From positions 372,001 to 436,000 of the forward strand of contig CAVZXS010000037.1 in the NCBI GenBank assembly GCA_963779325.1: DNA of 64,000 nucleotides. The letters run 5' to 3'. This stretch comes from CAVZXS01 sp963779325. Its GTDB lineage: Bacteria; Bacteroidota; Bacteroidia; Chitinophagales; Chitinophagaceae. The notes under the pieces are model-generated. The model saw only the letters and a list, made by a program, of their open reading frames with translations, was not told the origin of the DNA and did no database searches. The stretch's first letter is position 1. Every line of letters starts with the position of its first letter. The position numbers and the translations under genes are program-made. Of this stretch, positions 1 through 7,641 are shown piece after piece.

Positions 1-592
1 ATTCCACGATCAACTGCTCCTTAATATTTTCAGGAACACTTTCTCTTTCCGGGTAGGTAATAAAGGTACCTGTCATAGTCGTTTCGTTAAAATCTACCCA
101 ACTGAACTTAGGGTTTTTTGCACGAACCTGGCTTGTAACGGCGGTATTGGCTTTGCTCTTATCTTTTAATGTAATAACATCGCCGGCTTTTAATTGATAA
201 GACGGAACGTTTACTACATCGCCATTTACCATGATGTGTTTGTGCGATACCAACTGACGTGCAGCGGGGCGGCTTGGTGCAATTCCCATACGGAAAACCG
301 TGTTATCCAAACGGGCTTCGCAAAGCTTAATCAGGTTTTCACCCGTAACACCTTTGCGGCGTGCAGCCTCTTCAAATGTTTTGCGGAATTGTTTTTCCAA
401 AATACCGTAAGTGTATTTGGCTTTTTGCTTTTCGCGAAGCTGTAATGCGTACTCACCAAGGGTTTTACGCTTACGCTTTTCGCCGTGCATACCGGGAGGG
501 TTGCTGTTTTTAGTCAACCATTTACCATTGCCTAAGATAGGCTCCCCGAAAATGCGGGAGATTTTGGTCTTTGGACCATTGTAACGTGCCAT
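1..592 (-). CDS. rpsD: 30S ribosomal protein S4 (3' end outside window)
   Basis: Reading the minus strand from the ATG at 592 gives MARYNGPKTKISRIFGEP and then the S4-typical GMHGEKRKRK and YGILEKQFRKTFEEA segments, followed by the S4 RNA-binding domain (ARLDNTVFRMGIAPSR, LVSHKHIMVNG). The frame stays open to the left edge, so the C-terminus is missing. S4 is a primary 16S rRNA binder that starts 30S assembly and in many bacteria represses its own operon. It is the last alpha-operon gene visible here; rpoA and rplQ would be expected next, outside the window. It lies 201 bp downstream of rpsK, an unusually wide gap for this operon. Confidence 0.97.
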   Translation of the reverse strand, partial: MARYNGPKTKISRIFGEPILGNGKWLTKNSNPPGMHGEKRKRKTLGEYALQLREKQKAKYTYGILEKQFRKTFEEAARRKGVTGENLIKLCEARLDNTVFRMGIAPSRPAARQLVSHKHIMVNGDVVNVPSYQLKAGDVITLKDKSKANTAVTSQVRAKNPKFSWVDFNETTMTGTFITYPERESVPENIKEQLIVE

Positions 593-711
593 GTTTTTTT
601 CATTTAAGCTTTTTTAGAATGCGGTACAACGATCGGTAAAAAGCTTTAAAAAAATTAATCGTGTACCCTTTTTAAAAAATGAAACCTTATGGGCTCAATA
701 TATTGGAATCG

Positions 712-790
712 GAAGTCGGAGGTATGAAGTAAGAAGTCGGAAAGATTATTTTTATCGAAACTACTTTTCTGACTTCAGACCTCCGACTTC
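712..790. repeat. Inverted repeat built of GAAGTCGG-type heptamers in the rpsK-rpsD spacer
   Basis: The arms at 712-723 and 779-790 are perfect complements (GAAGTCGGAGGT / ACCTCCGACTTC), and pairing continues imperfectly inwards through further ACTTC/GAAGT units. The same 7-bp theme (CTTCCGA, CCTCCGA, CTTCTGA) recurs at 22.1-22.3 kb and 63.34-63.41 kb. It lies in the transcribed spacer of the alpha operon, so the mRNA should fold into a long hairpin here. No T-tract follows, so I do not call it a terminator. Confidence 0.75.
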
Positions 791-793
791 TAA

Positions 794-1201
794 TTATACT
801 CTTCTCTTCTTCGGAGGACGGCAACCGTTGTGAGGCATGGGCGTCACATCTTTTATCATTACTACTTCAATACCATTTTGCGATAAAGAACGGATAGCGC
901 CTTCGCGGCCCGAACCGGGTCCTTTTACATATACATCTACTTTTTTCAAACCGGCATCCAACGCAGTTTTAGCCGCATCGGCCGCAGCCATTTGCGCAGC
1001 ATACGGAGTATTTTTCTTAGAACCGCGGAAACCCATTTTACCGGCGCTGCTCCAGGAAATAACCTGACCTGTTTTGTTGGTTAAACTGATAATGATGTTG
1101 TTGAAACTGGCTACGATATGCGCATCGCCGTATGTATCAACTTTTACTACTCTTTTTTTAGCGGCGGCTTTACCTGTCGTCGCTTGTTGTGCTTTTGCCA
1201 T
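794..1201 (-). CDS. rpsK: 30S ribosomal protein S11
   Basis: A protein of 135 residues with the full S11 pattern: a basic Ala/Lys N-terminus, then HIVASFNNIIISLTNKTGQ, the Gly-rich SSAGKMGFRGSKKNTPYAAQ stretch, VKGPGSGREGAIRSL, and the C-terminal DVTPMPHNGCRPPKKRRV typical of the family. S11 sits on the 30S platform near the Shine-Dalgarno helix and the E site. The gene lies between rpsM (133 bp upstream) and rpsD in the conserved alpha-operon order. The length is normal for Bacteroidota. Confidence 0.98.
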   Translation of the reverse strand: MAKAQQATTGKAAAKKRVVKVDTYGDAHIVASFNNIIISLTNKTGQVISWSSAGKMGFRGSKKNTPYAAQMAAADAAKTALDAGLKKVDVYVKGPGSGREGAIRSLSQNGIEVVMIKDVTPMPHNGCRPPKKRRV

Positions 1202-1232
1202 TGTAATTAACCTGAGGTAATCTTTAAGTTTT

Positions 1233-1249
1233 ATCCCGATGAAATCGGG
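1233..1249. repeat. CCCGAT/ATCGGG palindrome in the rpsM-rpsK spacer
   Basis: The plus strand reads TCCCGATGAAATCGGGG, a short hairpin with a 3-4 nt loop. The same palindrome core occurs in every tRNA-half copy at 33.9-35.2 kb and in a looser form near 37.30 kb, so it looks like a dispersed small palindromic repeat and not an operon-specific signal. It sits in the 133-bp spacer between rpsM and rpsK. Confidence 0.6.
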
Positions 1250-1334
1250 GCTGAATCATCCCTCCTGCTGACTTATGAAGCTATCCGGCGATGATTCAAA
1301 AAATATAAGTCACTAACAGCTTATAGCCATTAGC

Positions 1335-1715
1335 TTATTTCTTAGCCGCCTTCTTTTTACCGGCAACTGTTTTACGCTTTCCTTTTCTTGTACGGCTGTT
1401 GGTTTTGGTACGCTGACCGCGAACGGGCAATCCTTTACGATGGCGAAGACCGCGGTAGCAGGCTATATCGAGCAAACGCTTAATACTCATCTGTACTTCA
1501 GAACGCAACTGACCTTCTACCTTAAACTCTTCGGTAATGGTATTACGAATGGCATTCAGGTCTTCATCGTTCCACTCATTTACTTTCTTTTCGCGGCTAA
1601 TGCTATTCTTATCAAGAATATACTTAGCTGTAGATGGTCCAATACCATATATATAGGTCAAACCTATTTCGCCTCTTTTAGTTTTTGGTAAATCAACACC
1701 GGCAATACGAGCCAT
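1335..1715 (-). CDS. rpsM: 30S ribosomal protein S13
   Basis: A 126-residue S13. It starts with MARIAGVDLPKTKRGEIGLTY, continues with YGIGPSTAKYIL (the helix-two-turn-helix region), and carries the RGLRHRKGLPVRGQRTKTNSRTRKG block that contacts 16S rRNA and the P-site tRNA. A Lys-rich tail ends the protein. S13 forms intersubunit bridges with 23S rRNA and L5. The gene follows rpmJ by 108 bp and precedes rpsK, as expected for the alpha operon. Confidence 0.98.
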   Translation of the reverse strand: MARIAGVDLPKTKRGEIGLTYIYGIGPSTAKYILDKNSISREKKVNEWNDEDLNAIRNTITEEFKVEGQLRSEVQMSIKRLLDIACYRGLRHRKGLPVRGQRTKTNSRTRKGKRKTVAGKKKAAKK

Positions 1716-1823
1716 AATTTTTAATTATTTCAGTTTATTTATTACTTACTGTTTTCAAAATCCCAAAAAACAAATCACAAATTTCAATTGGTTCTTGCTT
1801 TTTGATTTTTGGTTCTTTCTTAA

Positions 1824-1940
1824 TTATCCCTGTCTTTGCTTAAAGCGGGGATTTTTTTTGTTGATAACGTAAAGTCTTCCTTTACGGCGTACGATTTTGC
1901 AATCAACACTTCTTTTCTTAATAGATGCTCTTACTTTCAT
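1824..1940 (-). CDS. rpmJ: 50S ribosomal protein L36
   Basis: A 38-codon gene: ATG at 1940, TAA at 1824-1826. The product begins MKVRASIKKRSVDCKIVRRK and continues GRLYVINKKNPRFKQRQG, the L36 signature. Of the usual zinc-binding C-C-C-H set, only the Cys in VDCKIV remains (position 14), so this is a zinc-independent (C-) form, common in Bacteroidota. Its place between infA and rpsM is the standard alpha-operon position. Confidence 0.96.
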   Translation of the reverse strand: MKVRASIKKRSVDCKIVRRKGRLYVINKKNPRFKQRQG

Positions 1941-1954
1941 TTTATTTTAGCTTT

Positions 1955-1988
1955 GAGCCTTGAGCTTCGAGCTTTGAGCTCAAGGCTC
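1955..1988. repeat. Hairpin of GAGCTT heptamers in the infA-rpmJ spacer
   Basis: The arms GAGCCTTGAGC (1955-1965) and GCTCAAGGCTC (1978-1988) are perfect complements. The surrounding 1948-2010 segment is made of variants of a 7-bp unit (TGAGCTT, CGAGCTT, CTCATAG). It is the third repeat-derived hairpin in a spacer of this ribosomal operon. The function is unknown. Confidence 0.7.
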
Positions 1989-2012
1989 ACAACTCATAGC
2001 TCGCAGCTATTA

Positions 2013-2231
2013 TTATTTATATCTGAAAATTATTCTTCCTCTTGTCAAATCATAAGGACTCATCTCCACTCCCACTTTATCGCCCGGTAAAATTCTTATG
2101 TAGTGCATCCTCATTTTTCCCGAGATGGTAGCCAGTATTTCGTGGCCGTTTTCTAATTTCACTTTGAACATAGCGTTGCTCAAAGCTTCTACTATTGATC
2201 CATCTTGTTTAATAAGGGGTTGTTTCGACAT
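2013..2231 (-). CDS. infA: Translation initiation factor IF-1
   Basis: A 72-residue S1-fold protein: MSKQPLIKQDGSIVEALSNAMFKVKLENGHEILATISGKMRMHYIRILPGDKV and so on, ending YDLTRGRIIFRYK, which is the IF-1 signature. IF-1 binds the A site of the 30S subunit during initiation. It is the most upstream alpha-operon gene visible on the minus strand, followed by rpmJ. The size is exactly that of the family. Confidence 0.98.
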   Translation of the reverse strand: MSKQPLIKQDGSIVEALSNAMFKVKLENGHEILATISGKMRMHYIRILPGDKVGVEMSPYDLTRGRIIFRYK

Positions 2232-2266
2232 AATTTTTGGAGGCGCAAAGATATAGGATTAGCCTT

Positions 2267-2304
2267 AAAAAAGAACAAACCCCTGAAAAAATTCAAGGGT
2301 TTGT
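2267..2304 (-). terminator. Rho-independent terminator after the 2351-2746 gene
   Basis: On the minus strand an ACAAACCC...GGGTTTGT stem with an A/T-rich loop is followed by TCTTTTTT. It sits 45 bp after the stop of the 131-residue unknown gene and just upstream of infA, so it should separate that gene from the ribosomal operon. It also means infA probably has its own promoter within the short 2232-2266 interval or depends on read-through. Confidence 0.75.
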
Positions 2305-2350
2305 GGAAAATTGCGCTAAGAGTCCCTGAAATAGGGCATCTGCTTGAAAA

Positions 2351-2746
2351 TTAATGTCTTTCCAAATATACTTTGGTCATGTCCAAATGATGATTTTGGA
2401 GTTCATGAACCGCTAATTGTGTGTTGAAATGGCGCCGGTCTTCCCGGTACCATATTTCAATAGTAGAAAAATTGCCGGCCTCAGGAGTTACCAGCCTGAA
2501 CGAATCTTTTTTATATTTTTTGCCGCCATTGAGTTGCTCACTTTCGAATCCGAGCTTCACCAGTTGCCCTTCGTCAAGTGGTATGGGACCCATATCTTCC
2601 GGGCTGTACCAGAAATCCTGTATTCCGTTATTGACCAATGCCTGGTTTTCTTCGCGGTTGATTTTTACCACGGTGCCTTCGCGGCTTACCCCGTCATCAT
2701 TAACCTTTATTACATCGCCTGATTTAAGTTGACCGATTTTTAGCAT
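2351..2746 (-). CDS. Hypothetical protein, phage-type IPL...VHELQN family
   Basis: A 131-residue protein if started at the ATG at 2746 (MLKIGQLKSGDVIKVNDDG); the frame could be extended to 2842, but those 32 residues are low-complexity and the context favours the shorter form. The N-terminal part looks like a small beta-barrel (KOW/Tudor-like). The middle PIPLDEGQLVKLGFE and the C-terminal AVHELQN are the layout I recall from a widespread Bacteroidota and phage family of unknown function (usually ...IPLTEE.L.KLGF...VHQLQNLYFALTG). No catalytic motif is visible. It is a single gene with its own terminator downstream. Confidence 0.7.
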   Translation of the reverse strand: MLKIGQLKSGDVIKVNDDGVSREGTVVKINREENQALVNNGIQDFWYSPEDMGPIPLDEGQLVKLGFESEQLNGGKKYKKDSFRLVTPEAGNFSTIEIWYREDRRHFNTQLAVHELQNHHLDMTKVYLERH

Positions 2747-2856
2747 AGCAATTATTTTTTTGTTCTTCGAATATAAAAAAAACTTTGGAATGAGCAGCAA
2801 GTAGTTTTTATTTCGGGTTTCGGGTTCCGGCTTGCTTATCATACTTCCTCAAATCC

Positions 2857-4014
2857 CTACTCCGCCCAGCTCATTACATAATCTTTATTTTCAATATCCA
2901 ATGCTTCTTTGGTTAATTGCAGCGGATGGAAGGTATCCACCATCACTGCCAATTCACCGGTTTCTTTTTTACCAATACTTTTTTCTACAGCACCGGGGTG
3001 CGGCCCGTGCGGAATGCCGGCGGGGTGCAGGGTAATCATTCCTCTTGTTACATTTTTACGACTCATAAAATCGCCGTCTACATAATATAATACTTCGTCA
3101 CTATCAATATTACTGTGGTTATACGGCGCCGGTATAGCCTGCGGATGATAATCAAACAATCGAGGACAAAAACTGCACACAACAAAATTATTGGCCTCAA
3201 AAGTTTGATGCACAGGCGGCGGTTGATGTACACGGCCGGTAATGGGTTCAAAATCATGAATACTGAATGCATAAGGATAACAACACCCATCCCACCCTGC
3301 TACATCAAAAGGATGTGTACCGTAATGCAAACCGTACAACATGCCTTTCTTTTTTGCTTTAATTACAAAATCACCTGTCTCATCAAAAGTTTCCAGTGTT
3401 TGCGGCGGACGTATATCTCTTTCGCAATAAGGCGAATGTTCCATCAATTGCCCGTACTTGCTTAAATATTTTTTCGGGTAGCGTATCGGGCTGAAAGATT
3501 CTACGATAAATAACCGGTTGTTTTCATTTGCAAAATGAATTTGATAAATCGTTCCCCTTGGTATAACGAGGTAATCGCCGTAAGCAAATTCCAAATTACC
3601 GTACATGGTTTTTAATACACCGCTGCCTTCATGCACAAAAATCATTTCGTCGGCATCAGTGTTTTTATAAAAATAATCTTTTACACTTTCCTGCGGAGCT
3701 GCCAAAACAATATGACAATCATTATTGACCAATACCGGCACACGGCTTTGTAAAAAATCTTTGGCAGGTTTTATATTAAACCCTTCAAAGCTTCTGTGAC
3801 GAAGCATTTTTTCTTCGGCCACCGAAGGCGCCACGCTTATTTGCGGTTCTGTTTTTATTATTTGCGTAGGCGGATGACAATGATAGAGTAATGAGTAATC
3901 GTTGCTGAATCCTTCGGTAGAAAACAGCTGCTCCGAATATAATTTGCCATCAGGTTTGCGAAACTGTGTATGTCGTTTATGGGGAATTTTTCCCAGTGTA
4001 TGATAATGAGGCAT
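2857..4014 (-). CDS. hmgA: Homogentisate 1,2-dioxygenase
   Basis: A 385-residue cupin-fold protein. It opens the ring of homogentisate to maleylacetoacetate with a non-heme Fe(II), a step of tyrosine/phenylalanine breakdown. In the C-terminal half it has PPPVHQTFEA, then PYNHSNIDSDEVLYY with the His and Glu that match iron ligands in the human enzyme, and HPAGIPHGPHPG with the third ligand His. The N-terminal domain holds a second cupin (VNNDCHIVLAAP, FVHEGSGVL). It is shorter than the human form (about 445 residues), as is usual in Bacteroidota. No other tyrosine-catabolic genes lie nearby, so it appears as a single-gene unit. Confidence 0.93.
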   Translation of the reverse strand: MPHYHTLGKIPHKRHTQFRKPDGKLYSEQLFSTEGFSNDYSLLYHCHPPTQIIKTEPQISVAPSVAEEKMLRHRSFEGFNIKPAKDFLQSRVPVLVNNDCHIVLAAPQESVKDYFYKNTDADEMIFVHEGSGVLKTMYGNLEFAYGDYLVIPRGTIYQIHFANENNRLFIVESFSPIRYPKKYLSKYGQLMEHSPYCERDIRPPQTLETFDETGDFVIKAKKKGMLYGLHYGTHPFDVAGWDGCCYPYAFSIHDFEPITGRVHQPPPVHQTFEANNFVVCSFCPRLFDYHPQAIPAPYNHSNIDSDEVLYYVDGDFMSRKNVTRGMITLHPAGIPHGPHPGAVEKSIGKKETGELAVMVDTFHPLQLTKEALDIENKDYVMSWAE

Positions 4015-4230
4015 GACTATAAGTTAAAAATGAAAAGTTGAAAGTTAAAAAAAGCTGTTAGCCTTTAGCTGATAGCCAAAAAAAATTCAATTCGCGACAG
4101 TTCTAAAGTAGGCGGGAGAAAAATATATTTCCCCGTCCGAACGGGTCATCCGGGCGGGCACTTGCGTTTGTCAATCCAATATGTGAAATTGCGGTGAAAA
4201 GGCATCTTCAAATCTACAATAATTTTAACT
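4015..4230. repeat. Intergenic repeats: heptamers and CCCGTCC...GGGCGGGC palindrome
   Basis: 4020-4075 is made of short degenerate units (AAAAGTTGAAAGTTAAAA, then AGCTGTTAGCCTTTAGCTGATAGCC). At 4131-4160 the plus strand reads CCCCGTCCGAACGGG followed by CCGGGCGGGC, a compound palindrome related to the one at 20471-20493. No coding potential is seen. Confidence 0.55.
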
Positions 4231-4722
4231 TTGACAAAAATAGGATTGATTTCAGACACACACGGCTATTTAGATGAGGCAGTATTTAAACATTTTGAAA
4301 ACTGCGATGAAGTATGGCATGCCGGCGATTTTGGAGATAATGCAGCAGAAAAGTTGACAGAAACGAAAGTCTTAAGAGGTGTTTACGGCAATGTTGATGA
4401 TGATAAAATAAGAACTGTATTCCCTGAACAATTAGTTTTTATGTGCGAAGAAGTAAAAGTTATGATTCGTCATATCGGCGGTTACCCTCCCCGCTACAAT
4501 GCTGAAACAAAAAAGGAATTACTCATTCACCAACCGCAATTATTTATTGCAGGGCACAGCCATATTTTAAAAGTGATGTACGATGATAAACTGCAATGCC
4601 TGCACATGAACCCCGGTGCAGCAGGCAAACAGGGATGGCATAAAGTAAGAACCATCATCCGTTTTGCGGTTGATGGTTCTGACATGAAAGATTGTGAAGT
4701 AATTGAATTGGGTGTTCGTTAA
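4231..4722 (+). CDS. YfcE/MJ0936-type metallophosphoesterase
   Basis: A 163-residue calcineurin-like phosphoesterase with the full metal-ligand set: D-x-H in SDTHG (residues 9-11), GD in HAGDFGD (about 33), GN in YGNVDDD (about 53), and GHSH (about 109). The family hydrolyses phosphodiesters with two bound metals; the substrate is unknown. No ATG lies upstream in frame. The frame opens with TTG at 4231, and the first beta strand (KIGLIS) starts three codons later, so TTG is the likely start. A TAACTTTG match to the -7 box overlaps this TTG, which would conflict if it were functional. A degraded copy of the 3' end of this gene lies at 16793-16951. Confidence 0.88.
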   Translation: MTKIGLISDTHGYLDEAVFKHFENCDEVWHAGDFGDNAAEKLTETKVLRGVYGNVDDDKIRTVFPEQLVFMCEEVKVMIRHIGGYPPRYNAETKKELLIHQPQLFIAGHSHILKVMYDDKLQCLHMNPGAAGKQGWHKVRTIIRFAVDGSDMKDCEVIELGVR

Positions 4723-4727
4723 GTTTT

Positions 4728-5228
4728 TCATTTCTCCATCTCCACAATTTCATTTGTTTTTTCTAATGGTTTTTCTTTTGCAATTTGCAGCAGCATCTCA
4801 GTCAGTGCTTTTATTTCCTGAAGTGGTTCTAAAAATCTGAACCAATGCCTTTTTTTATTGTCATAAATAATCAATGTGGTCATGGATAGATCCACATGGT
4901 TTAGCTCAGGCATTATGATACGGGTGTAATTGATTTCCTTCAGTATTTTTTTTAATTCCGCCATTTCGGTTTTGCTTAATGCCCCGCCAAACTTTCCCGA
5001 TTTTGAACTGTCTATTTTGCTTTTGGTAATATAAAATTCCCGCTTTGCCCGGATTTTTCCATTGCTGTCAATCTGCAAATACAATTTAGGACAGGTGCCA
5101 TTGCAGCGACCCGAACTGTAAATAATTTTTTCAAACTTTACATGGGCTCTACCGGGTTGTGATTGACAACTACTCATAAGCATATTTAGCATGACTACCA
5201 GAAAATATAACTTCGGTTGTTTAGTCAT
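4728..5228 (-). CDS. DUF6438-type lipoprotein
   Basis: A 166-residue protein from the ATG at 5228, which overlaps the stop of the upstream gene (ATGACTAA), a sign of translational coupling. It has a signal peptide and lipobox-like MLMSSC, then the DUF6438 pattern: KIIYSSGRCNGTCPKLYLQIDSNG with the C-x3-C pair, and a C-terminal YTRIIMPELNHVDLSMTTL segment. The function is unknown. The mature protein is predicted to be anchored to a membrane facing the periplasm. It ends the minus-strand run of exported-protein genes and runs convergent to the phosphoesterase, with only 5 bp between the stops. Confidence 0.75.
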   Translation of the reverse strand: MTKQPKLYFLVVMLNMLMSSCQSQPGRAHVKFEKIIYSSGRCNGTCPKLYLQIDSNGKIRAKREFYITKSKIDSSKSGKFGGALSKTEMAELKKILKEINYTRIIMPELNHVDLSMTTLIIYDNKKRHWFRFLEPLQEIKALTEMLLQIAKEKPLEKTNEIVEMEK

Positions 5229-5961
5229 AGTAAACATATTGTGTAGTTGAAGTAGAGTTTTGGCCAACTACAGTTCGTTTAGAAAGCCTATTCTTACTGT
5301 CAAACTCATAACTATAGTTTGTAGTTCTGAAAAAATTAGGAGGGTCATTAGCTGACCCGGCTTTAACTGCTAAGGGCAAAAATTTAAAAGAGGGGGCAGT
5401 ATAAAAATTACCAGTATTTTTTAAAAAATCGTCAGGATAATTGGTATAGGCGGTATATATGGATGTAGCCTTACTGTTATTCACATTAAACACTGTGCTA
5501 TCCAGTAAACCATTAGCGGCATTATAAAAATAAGCTATTGTTTGTGTAAAGGTTGGTTGGCCATTGGTAAAGTTTATTAATACTTCTTTCTCAACATAGC
5601 CACTGCTGTTAATGTAATAAGACCTAAAAGAAGAGCCGTCAGTACTGTTTAAAGTAACCCTTAGCCCACGGCTGTTTAATTCGCCAATGCTGCTAGAAAC
5701 ACCATTAGCATTAGTGCCCTTTATTAATACCTTGCCCGGTTCATAGCTATATTCAATAATGCTGCCATCATTTGTTTTAAATTTACTCAACCGTCCGGTG
5801 CCATCATAAAAATATTCATTTTCTGAAACAACGCTGTTATTATCTGTGCCTATGATTTTTTTTATTTTATTAGTAAGTGGTGAGGGTACATCATTGTTAT
5901 TTTTTCTGCATGAAAAAAAGAATAACAATGCTGAAATGAGAATAAAAAAATTGTTTTTCAT
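5221..5961 (-). CDS. Hypothetical lipoprotein with YD-like repeats (DUF4595-like)
   Basis: 246 residues. The signal peptide ends at the lipobox LLFFFSC (Cys 18), followed by charged residues, so export and lipidation are likely. The body has YD/RHS-like units: YFYDGTGRLSKFK, IEYSYEPGKV, YSYEFDSKNRLSKR. Such proteins in Bacteroidota often match DUF4595, whose role is unknown. It overlaps the DUF6438 gene by 8 bp and follows the beta-barrel gene by 19 bp, so the three are probably one transcript. Confidence 0.65.
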   Translation of the reverse strand: MKNNFFILISALLFFFSCRKNNNDVPSPLTNKIKKIIGTDNNSVVSENEYFYDGTGRLSKFKTNDGSIIEYSYEPGKVLIKGTNANGVSSSIGELNSRGLRVTLNSTDGSSFRSYYINSSGYVEKEVLINFTNGQPTFTQTIAYFYNAANGLLDSTVFNVNNSKATSIYTAYTNYPDDFLKNTGNFYTAPSFKFLPLAVKAGSANDPPNFFRTTNYSYEFDSKNRLSKRTVVGQNSTSTTQYVYYD

Positions 5962-5980
5962 TGTAACAGTTTTTTGATAA

Positions 5981-6823
5981 TTATAATGTAAAACTCACAT
6001 TCAGGCGGATGCCTGCAACGCTGGTTGATTTAAATTTACTCGAATAATTAGTAACTGTTGTGTTACCTCCACCAGTATACGTAACTTTAGATTCAGAATA
6101 GCTTGTATTAAAATTTCCCATTACAGCGGGTTCTATCAACCACCTTTTGCCAATTAGCCAACTATAACCTGCGTAGGGGGTAACACTGCCGCCATTACCT
6201 TTGGATGAACTATTATTTGTGAAAGTAGTTGTGTTCTGGTTTCTTGTTCCTCCATTAGTAAACAAAAGTGATGAGACGCCAGCAAAGGGAAATCGCTTGC
6301 TCCCAGGTTTTCCAAAATAGTATCTTAATTCTGGGCCAATACCCAATAGGTGCTCTTTATTATCGCCACTGTTGTTTCCTCCAATGCTGCTGCTATTGTA
6401 TTTGTATTTACCGGTTTGTATCAATAATTCAACACCTACCATTAAACGTTCCCGTACAAAATACCCGGCAGTTGGGTTTAAAAAAATGTTCCCTTGTTTT
6501 TCTTTTGAAGAAGAAGTGGGGTTATTGCCTGCATCGAATTGCTCAACGTTTAGATTGACAAAACCACCGCTTCCCCAGTTACCGGATCTAAATAAAAAGT
6601 TTAATCCAACTGGATTTCGTTTAATTGATGATAAAAGTAAGTTGTTTTGATAATTACGGGTTTCGGTTTTAGCTGGTGAAAATGATATAGTGTTAGTACT
6701 TATTAAAAACCTGCCTTTTTGTAATTGATAGTTTGTACTTTTTGCTTTAGTTTGGGCAACTAAAAAAGTTGTGCTGCTTAATATAGAAGTAGATGCAAGA
6801 AAAATTAATTTAAAATATTTCAT
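5981..6823 (-). CDS. Outer membrane beta-barrel protein
   Basis: 280 residues with a cleavable signal peptide (ending around TFLVAQ). The rest is an alternating hydrophobic/polar pattern with aromatic belts: LNPTAGYFVRERLMVGVEL, LGIGPELRYYFG, VTPYAGYSWLIGKRWLIEP, ending VAGIRLNVSFTL with a terminal aromatic residue as in outer-membrane barrels. The role is unknown. It lies between two lipoprotein genes in the minus-strand export cluster, 19 bp before the next gene. Confidence 0.7.
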   Translation of the reverse strand: MKYFKLIFLASTSILSSTTFLVAQTKAKSTNYQLQKGRFLISTNTISFSPAKTETRNYQNNLLLSSIKRNPVGLNFLFRSGNWGSGGFVNLNVEQFDAGNNPTSSSKEKQGNIFLNPTAGYFVRERLMVGVELLIQTGKYKYNSSSIGGNNSGDNKEHLLGIGPELRYYFGKPGSKRFPFAGVSSLLFTNGGTRNQNTTTFTNNSSSKGNGGSVTPYAGYSWLIGKRWLIEPAVMGNFNTSYSESKVTYTGGGNTTVTNYSSKFKSTSVAGIRLNVSFTL

Positions 6824-6899
6824 ATAAATATATTAAGGTTAAAAAATCAGAAATCTAAGTAAACAGACCCCCCTGTATAGTTAATGTTTCATATTGTAA

Positions 6900-7592
6900 C
6901 TAGGGCAATTTTTGATAAAAGATAGATTGAACAAATACGTATTGCCAATTATTACCTAGCCCGTCTAACTTTTCTTCGCTGCCGAGGCTGCAAATTAATA
7001 GCCCCCCTATAGAGACGGCGCTGTTACCATCGCAAATAGACTGATTTGGCTTTTTTATGCCTGAGTAATAATAAGAGATAAATTCACTTCCATTATATAT
7101 TTTAATATTAAAGAAATTGCCAGACTGTGGTAAAATTCGAAATTGAAATTCTTCGGAAGGATTAATTGGAAGCGTTGGACCAACTTCCTTCATAAGCATT
7201 AAACGACTTGGTTTGGGAAAAGACACAGCTGTTTGAGTTGCTGTAAAATCTCTAAAACTCCACAAATAGTACAACCCGTTTTTTCTTTTACTATAAATAA
7301 TAAACTTACCATTTTTCAGCTTTTGAAAATACCACGGAAGTTCGTCATTGGGTACTGTAGATACACTCAATCTATGATATTCCGGATAACCAGTAACATC
7401 AGTACCAGCCCCTAAATCTATGGCGTAGCGATTGATTCCGTTGCAGTAGTCCATGATAAGGTTATACTTTCCATTAATTGGGTCATCCACAAAATTGGTA
7501 TACAAATCATCGATGGAGGTTGGCACTTTTTTTTTGCAGCCACTTAAAACTATAAAAATGAAGGAGCAGAAAATGATTAATGTGTATTTCAT
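6900..7592 (-). CDS. Hypothetical lipoprotein
   Basis: 230 residues; the signal peptide MKYTLIIFCSFIFIVLSGC gives a clear lipobox (LSGC), followed by KKK. After that the protein is unrecognised: mixed beta segments such as NLIMDYCNGINRYAID and FFNIKIYNGSEFISYYYSG, with two late cysteines (SICDGN, LLICSLG). It is flanked by the beta-barrel gene downstream and the S74-chaperone fibre gene upstream, within the run of exported-protein genes. Confidence 0.6.
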   Translation of the reverse strand: MKYTLIIFCSFIFIVLSGCKKKVPTSIDDLYTNFVDDPINGKYNLIMDYCNGINRYAIDLGAGTDVTGYPEYHRLSVSTVPNDELPWYFQKLKNGKFIIYSKRKNGLYYLWSFRDFTATQTAVSFPKPSRLMLMKEVGPTLPINPSEEFQFRILPQSGNFFNIKIYNGSEFISYYYSGIKKPNQSICDGNSAVSIGGLLICSLGSEEKLDGLGNNWQYVFVQSIFYQKLP

Positions 7593-7641
7593 ATTTTTTG
7601 TTTTATGCTAGTGATATTTTTTGTGCGTTACTGTTGTGTAA

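Noticed and set aside
2417..2732. Overlapping plus-strand ORFs of about 100 residues opposite the 131-residue gene
   Set aside because: They are shadows of the minus-strand gene, which has the better codon pattern and start.
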